From Clostridia bacterium (GTDB taxonomy: Bacteria > Bacillota > Clostridia > Oscillospirales > Acutalibacteraceae), in assembly GCA_900759575.1 (NCBI GenBank), contig CAAEVU010000294.1, positions 1-19,451 on the forward strand: 19,451 bases of DNA, given 5' to 3'. Made by a program: the position numbers and the translations under genes. Within the stretch, counting starts at the first letter, position 1, and each line of letters begins with the position of its first letter. This document shows positions 15,067 through 19,451 of the stretch, in pieces. The notes under the pieces are model-generated. The model made no database searches and was not told the DNA's origin. It worked only from the letters and a program-made list of their open reading frames with translations.

Positions 15067-17073
15067 TCAGCAAAGATGTTGTTGACAAAGCGGCAGCCTG
15101 ATGGTAAAGACAGTGCCTTTACCCAACTCAGAAGCTACTTCTATGGTTCCCCAGTGTTCGGTAATAATAGATTTCACAATAAAGAGTCCCATTCCGTTGC
15201 TGTTTTCATTGTTCCGCTTTGTGAAAAGGCGTTCAAAGATATGGGGAATATCTTCTTCAGATATTCCAGAACCAGTATCTTTCACACGCAGTATTGCAAA
15301 TTCCTGTTCTTTGTTAAGAGAAAGACTGATATTTCCTCCTTCGGGGGTGAAACTTACCGCATTAAATACAAGGTTTTGCAGCACACTCACAAGTTTTCGT
15401 TTGTCTCCGTATATCACGATGGGATGATCGTCTTTCAGCAAAAGTTCAAAAGATACACCGCTAACATTGATGTCCGGTTTGTTTCCGGAATAAAAATCAC
15501 GCAACAGTAGGCATAGGTCAAGAGGTTCAAAAGCCGACGGCGTGGAGTCAATTTGAGTGAATTCATTGATTGTACTCAGTTGTTCCTGGATTTCTTTTGT
15601 TTTTCGCCGGATGATATCGAGATATTGTAGAGATTCCTCATCCAATTGGGCGTTATCCAGCTCTACAAGGCGTGTAAACGTCGTGATAGATGTGATTGGC
15701 GTTTTGAGATCGTGGGCAACCGCGGATAAAAGCATCCTTCTTTCTTCCAGCAACTTAGATAGAGATTCCGTCTTATGCGCAATTTCTTCCTGTAAATGTT
15801 CGTTTAAATGGCAGTTCTCACAGATAATCTCCATATTTCTCAAAGCCATACGGGCAGCAAAACACAGAATCAGAATATATGTGCCCCACTCTTCAAACCA
15901 ACCCGTATACGCCGGTTCAAAACGGCCAAGACACAGCGCATGAAAGATAAGAGACAGGGAATACACCAGTAGACCTGCAAGTAAAAGGAGTATTTGCCCG
16001 GATTTCCTTTTCATAAACTGGCGGACCACAATCACGGTCATGGTGACGGCGATCAGCGCCTTATACCAATACAGTATCTGACCATATACCGGCACAAATC
16101 CTGGCAAGTATTTCGTCATCCACAAAGAAAATACTAATCCAATCAAAACAAAGCCCCCGGTAATCCCCTGGAGGATCCGTTCCGGCAAAGCATCTGTTTT
16201 TAGGCAGATTAGAGAAACTGTGCGCGCAATACAGAATAATCCAAAAGACGCCATGGTCGTTTCCAGTACATATGCCAGGTTCCCGCCGGAAATTCCCAGC
16301 ATGTGTATAAACGGGTAACATACCCTCAGCGAGAAAGATAACCCCAAGAGCCCAAGCCAAAAATTTTCGTTGGAAGCCCTGATTCTCTTTGTCCCCCACC
16401 ATATCACAGCAGCAAACAAAGCCAACGCAAGTGAGGTGAAAACAAGAAAACCGTAAAATAGCATTCGTATGGTGATGAAACGGCTTATCGCTTCACTGCT
16501 GCCAATGGCCGGAGGATAGGTGATGCCGGAATAATAGTGAGAATAGTTGGCTGTTTGTATGAGGATTTCTACTTCTCCATTTATTTCAAAAGAAAACACA
16601 AGGTCTTTTATATACGGCTTATAGGGAAAAATGGAACCGGAAGATGTTATCTGTTCACCGTCTACATATACAACGCATGCGGAGAACATTTCCGGAATCA
16701 GCATAGTATAATTTCCGTTTCCATGTACCTTTAGGCGATATGTACCGGTGCCATAAGGGGATCCGTCTTCGTGAAATTGGGCAAAACTAAAGTACTGTCC
16801 AATGTATATGGATTTCGATTCTCCCGTGGAGTCCCCGGGATATATCATCTGGTCTGGGTAAAAGTCCCATCCTTGTACCAGCCAGGTGATCTCCTCGGAA
16901 TGCAGGCTATTGTCACTTTGAAAATCAGGAAGCAGGACCGCGCCGCCTTGAGACATTTCTGCATTTATGTTATACTTGTTATCAAAATGATATAGTAGGT
17001 TGAATAGTGTCGAGACTATGATACAGGTTATAAAAACAGTTAAAAAAGCTGGAAACTTCATCGTTTTGATCAT
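15067..17073 (-). CDS. 7TM-type membrane histidine kinase
   Basis: Encodes 668 residues. A first membrane helix (about 8-27), an extracellular sensor domain (about 28-195, with GQYFSFAQFHEDGSPYGTGT and later strands resembling DISM-type domains), a block of about seven helices (about 198-410), and a short coiled linker follow. The kinase core has the H box SAVAHDLKTPITSI (His454), an N box NLVFNAVSFTPEGG, the G1 box DTGSGIS, an F box IFERLF and a G2 box GMGLFIVKS. This is the 7TMR-DISM class of HisKA kinases. The start at 17073 is preferred over GTG 17085 because GAGGT lies five bases upstream. Its partner is probably the response regulator at the right edge, on the same strand. Ligand unknown. 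Confidence 0.9.
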   Translation of the reverse strand: MIKTMKFPAFLTVFITCIIVSTLFNLLYHFDNKYNINAEMSQGGAVLLPDFQSDNSLHSEEITWLVQGWDFYPDQMIYPGDSTGESKSIYIGQYFSFAQFHEDGSPYGTGTYRLKVHGNGNYTMLIPEMFSACVVYVDGEQITSSGSIFPYKPYIKDLVFSFEINGEVEILIQTANYSHYYSGITYPPAIGSSEAISRFITIRMLFYGFLVFTSLALALFAAVIWWGTKRIRASNENFWLGLLGLSFSLRVCYPFIHMLGISGGNLAYVLETTMASFGLFCIARTVSLICLKTDALPERILQGITGGFVLIGLVFSLWMTKYLPGFVPVYGQILYWYKALIAVTMTVIVVRQFMKRKSGQILLLLAGLLVYSLSLIFHALCLGRFEPAYTGWFEEWGTYILILCFAARMALRNMEIICENCHLNEHLQEEIAHKTESLSKLLEERRMLLSAVAHDLKTPITSITTFTRLVELDNAQLDEESLQYLDIIRRKTKEIQEQLSTINEFTQIDSTPSAFEPLDLCLLLRDFYSGNKPDINVSGVSFELLLKDDHPIVIYGDKRKLVSVLQNLVFNAVSFTPEGGNISLSLNKEQEFAILRVKDTGSGISEEDIPHIFERLFTKRNNENSNGMGLFIVKSIITEHWGTIEVASELGKGTVFTIRLPLCQQHLC

Positions 17074-17147
17074 AGAATACCTCACAGTTTTGAAAGGAAC
17101 ATAGAATGGATACTCCGCGAACTTTTCGGTACCACAATTTCATTATA
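17050..17147. promoter_or_regulatory. overlapping divergent promoters of the kinase and surface-protein genes
   Basis: Only 32 nt (17074-17105) separate the start codons. For the plus gene, TGGAAA (17050-17055), 17 nt and TAGAAT (17073-17078) lie inside the kinase start. For the minus gene, a TATAAT (17147-17142 on the minus strand) lies inside the surface-protein coding region, without a good -35. If both are used, transcripts overlap antisense at their 5' ends by about 50 nt. Confidence 0.35.
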
Positions 17148-18662
17148 CCGTGTCTTATGTCTTTTTTGATTGCTTTCTTCTTTCCCTTTGTCTCTTATGC
17201 GCAGACACAGGATGAGGAAAAATATTTGGAAGTTTCCTCCTTTGATGAGTTCACCTTATCACTTAATCAAATACAAAGCACTGGCGGCACTCTTGTTTTG
17301 ACACAGGATATTACTGTTCCTGCGGAAGAATCATATACGTATAATAGCGGAAGGTACCGCAAAGACGTCGTCATTGAAACCAAAGGACACACGATCAATG
17401 TAGAGGGATATCTGGAACTCTGGCCATTTTTAACGATTCGCGGTGATGGCAGTCAAAATGAACTCTTTCATGTTTATCCCGGAGGAGAACTATGGCTTGT
17501 CAGTCTTTGTCTTGACGCCGGTGAAAATGGGATTGCTGTCATACAGGAAGAAGGGGCTTTTTTGGTGTACGGAAGTGAAGAGGACATGGGACTTCCTGCG
17601 TTTTCCTGTACCGGTCAAATTATTTCTTCGCAAACAATGACTGCCGCGGCATATTGGCGCTATAATTGTGAAAAATTGCCCATCGTCCGCGTGCCGGACG
17701 GTGCCGACTTTACTGCTGACATGCTTCCTAGCCAGGTAATGTCCGTCGTAAACCGCGACCATCAGGAATATGAAGAAGAGGTTCCTGTTATTTGGGACGA
17801 AACAACATTTCCCACCGAGCACAAAAGGACTCTTGTACAAGGTAAATTTGGAGATGGGTATTCTCAGTACGAGGACTACGTGCCCCAATGCCTTGTAGTT
17901 TGGGAGTCGGATACACGCCCGTTTTTTCTGAATGTATATCTGGAATCCGCAACACAATGGTATGATATGGTATTTATGTATGGTGAATCGCCCCAGGCGG
18001 GTACCATATCTATCCAATCTTCCGACGACGGCGAAAACTGGATCGATATTGCAGGCACAGATGGCTATGCGCCTGTTGAAGTAGAGGAAAATGAAAGTTT
18101 TTCCTGGATACTTTCCTATGATACATCGGACTCCGCACAGGAACGTCCCAGATACTATCGGCTGCTTGAGATTTTAGTTGACGGTACAGAGCTTTATTCC
18201 GATGCGCTGCAATTAAGCGACAACCTTATTTTTACAGCGGCTGACATTGAAGGAGGCCGAGGCGGTGAAACCAGCCCCAACGAAGGGGAAAACCAGCTTT
18301 CTAATGGCACGCCGGAATCGGATCATGTAGACGAAATTTTGCCGTCGAACTCTCCGGTTCCATCATCCAAGCCGGAATCGGAGAACCATGGCGACATTGA
18401 GAACACGGAGCAATCCTCAAATTCCAGCGATCCTACGGCTCCAGCCAGTACTTCATTGCCAAGCGACACCATGACAGACGTACAACCGGAAGAAAGCGAA
18501 GAGATGGTACAGGAGTCGGATTTGGAGCAGAGCTCGGAACCGGCAAAACCAGACGAGAAAAATTCGGGCAATACAGATGCCGAAAAAATTGCAGGCATCG
18601 CGATTGTTGTGTGTATCCTGGCTGGTTCTATTGCGTTTTTCGTCTTTAAGCGTAAAAGATAA
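17106..18662 (+). CDS. exported, membrane-tail-anchored surface protein
   Basis: Encodes 518 residues. A signal peptide (1-32, cleavage after VSYA) begins the protein. Residues about 38-180 contain FDEFTLSLNQIQSTGGTLVLT and TIRGDG-type strands resembling the start of a beta-helix; residues about 225-385 look beta-rich (ISIQSSDDGENWIDIAG resembles sialidase-like or BNR/Ig-type surface modules). A Ser/Glu/Pro/Asn-rich linker (about 386-490) leads to a C-terminal transmembrane helix (about 494-514) and the cytoplasmic tail KRKR. There is no LPXTG sortase motif, so it is anchored by the helix. I do not recognise a family; cell-wall or extracellular sensing is a guess from layout. GAAAGGAA lies upstream of the ATG. 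It lies between, and opposite to, a kinase and a regulator. Confidence 0.85.
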   Translation: MDTPRTFRYHNFIIPCLMSFLIAFFFPFVSYAQTQDEEKYLEVSSFDEFTLSLNQIQSTGGTLVLTQDITVPAEESYTYNSGRYRKDVVIETKGHTINVEGYLELWPFLTIRGDGSQNELFHVYPGGELWLVSLCLDAGENGIAVIQEEGAFLVYGSEEDMGLPAFSCTGQIISSQTMTAAAYWRYNCEKLPIVRVPDGADFTADMLPSQVMSVVNRDHQEYEEEVPVIWDETTFPTEHKRTLVQGKFGDGYSQYEDYVPQCLVVWESDTRPFFLNVYLESATQWYDMVFMYGESPQAGTISIQSSDDGENWIDIAGTDGYAPVEVEENESFSWILSYDTSDSAQERPRYYRLLEILVDGTELYSDALQLSDNLIFTAADIEGGRGGETSPNEGENQLSNGTPESDHVDEILPSNSPVPSSKPESENHGDIENTEQSSNSSDPTAPASTSLPSDTMTDVQPEESEEMVQESDLEQSSEPAKPDEKNSGNTDAEKIAGIAIVVCILAGSIAFFVFKRKR

Positions 18663-18676
18663 ATCAATCCAAATAG

Positions 18677-18719
18677 AAAATATCGGCTTTTACCACGGTG
18701 TAGAAGTCGATATTTTTTT
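18677..18719. terminator. bidirectional terminator between surface protein and response regulator
   Basis: A 17-pair stem (18677-18693 with 18700-18716, two G-T wobbles) has a six-base loop and is followed by a T run on the plus strand, with A residues before it on the other side. It serves the convergent surface-protein and regulator transcripts. Confidence 0.85.
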
Positions 18720-18760
18720 ATTTAGTTGTACAGGCTTTCATTCAAGTTATTTTCATTTGT

Positions 18761-19451
18761 TTAAGTAGAGTTCGATTCGTCCGAGGTAAAATAATACCCT
18801 TTCCGTGCAACCGTTCGTATATACTGCTTACCGTCACACAGCTGGGATAATTTTTGCCGGACCGTAGCCACTGCCACCTGTAGATTATGGCGGCTTTTCA
18901 TAATGGGTTCTTTCCATATCTGGTCATAAAGTTGCTCATAGGAAAACACCTTCTCAGGATTTCTGGCCATAAAGGCAATAATGTCAAATTGTAACGCCGT
19001 AAACTCCCCCAGCCTTCCTTTGTATGTTATTATCCTCCGGTTTTCATCAATACATAGGTTTCCAAAACGCATTACATCCGAAAAGAAAACCTGCTCGTTT
19101 TTTCGAATCCTGGCTTCAATACGTAATTCCAATTCTAAAATATCATACGGCTTGGCAAGAAAATCATCTCCTCCTACCTGAAAGCTGGCAATACGGTTTT
19201 TCGTATCCGTAAGACCGGAAAGAAAGATGATAGGTGACCCGCTAAAGTTTCGAATCTTTTGACAGACTTCAAACCCGGACATGTCCGGCATATCGATGTC
19301 CAAAATAATGCAGTCCATTGATGTGGAAGATAAAAGTGAAATCGCGTCTTCCGGTTTGTCCACACAGAAAACGTTATAATTTTTTTTGCAAAAATACAGC
19401 CGATTGCTTTCTAAAAAATCCATGTCGTCATCTATGAAAAGAAGTTTTTTC
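18761..19451 (-). CDS. OmpR-family response regulator, 5' end beyond the window
   Basis: A receiver domain followed by a winged-helix DNA-binding domain. The reading frame continues past the ATG at 19423 to the window edge with KKLLFIDDD, the normal N-terminus of a receiver, whose acidic residues bind Mg. So 19423 is not the start, and the true start lies just beyond 19451. The receiver has the phosphorylatable Asp in IILDIDMPDMSG, Ser in FLSG and Lys in FLAKPYD. The C-terminal domain has EFTALQFDIIAFM, SYEQLYDQIWK, the recognition helix SRHNLQVAVATVRQKL and wing YIRTVARKGYYF. It should be phosphorylated by the kinase encoded at 15067-17073, from which it is separated by the inverted surface-protein gene, and regulate transcription, possibly of that gene. 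The regulon is unknown. Confidence 0.93.
   Translation of the reverse strand, partial: KKLLFIDDDMDFLESNRLYFCKKNYNVFCVDKPEDAISLLSSTSMDCIILDIDMPDMSGFEVCQKIRNFSGSPIIFLSGLTDTKNRIASFQVGGDDFLAKPYDILELELRIEARIRKNEQVFFSDVMRFGNLCIDENRRIITYKGRLGEFTALQFDIIAFMARNPEKVFSYEQLYDQIWKEPIMKSRHNLQVAVATVRQKLSQLCDGKQYIRTVARKGYYFTSDESNST

Overview
The window looks like chromosomal DNA of a gut-type Firmicute, most likely a clostridial/Oscillospiraceae-like anaerobe. This is inferred from strong AGGAGG-type ribosome binding sites, sigma-A promoters often with an extended -10 (TGn-TATAAT), Rho-independent terminators between most transcription units, and the gene set (C69 dipeptidase, EFR1-type ferredoxin/flavodoxin protein, TSCPD protein, DUF4230 proteins, 7TM sensor kinase). 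There is no rRNA, CRISPR array, transposase, integrase or phage gene.

Layout. 1-360: tRNA-Ser(CGA) followed by two stem-loop terminators. 430-2110: a C69-family dipeptidase with its own promoter, ending in a bidirectional terminator shared with the convergent unit. 2224-3551 (minus): two tandem DUF4230 genes, one a lipoprotein and one membrane anchored. Divergent from them is a 1026-residue STAND-type P-loop NTPase (4021-7101) with its own consensus promoter. 7279-7848: a flavin-reductase-like FMN protein. 8039-9977 (minus): a redox operon of an MDR oxidoreductase, a 47-codon nitroreductase-like remnant and an EFR1-type Fe-S flavoprotein. It diverges from an Rrf2 repressor gene (10165-10611), with two identical GATGTAA-N9-TTACATC operators between them. 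10935-14621: a MerR-controlled module of a TSCPD protein (minus), a MerR/GyrI-like regulator, a MATE efflux pump carrying a single-base frameshift, and an Old Yellow Enzyme-type reductase. Near-identical MerR operators with 19-bp promoter spacers precede the TSCPD gene and the MATE gene. 15067-19451: a 7TM-type histidine kinase (minus), a divergent large surface protein (plus), and an OmpR-type response regulator (minus) whose 5' end runs off the window.

How the genes may work together. The middle of the window (7-14.6 kb) is a set of small redox and detoxification units, each with a local one-component regulator (Rrf2 or MerR) and readable operators. The right end is a membrane sensory locus in which kinase and regulator lie on one strand and flank an inverted gene for an exported, tail-anchored protein that could be its target or sensory partner. 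This end looks visibly more AT-rich than the middle. The most opaque part is the STAND NTPase facing a DUF4230 pair; it could be a stress or defence switch, but no effector domain of known function can be read from it.
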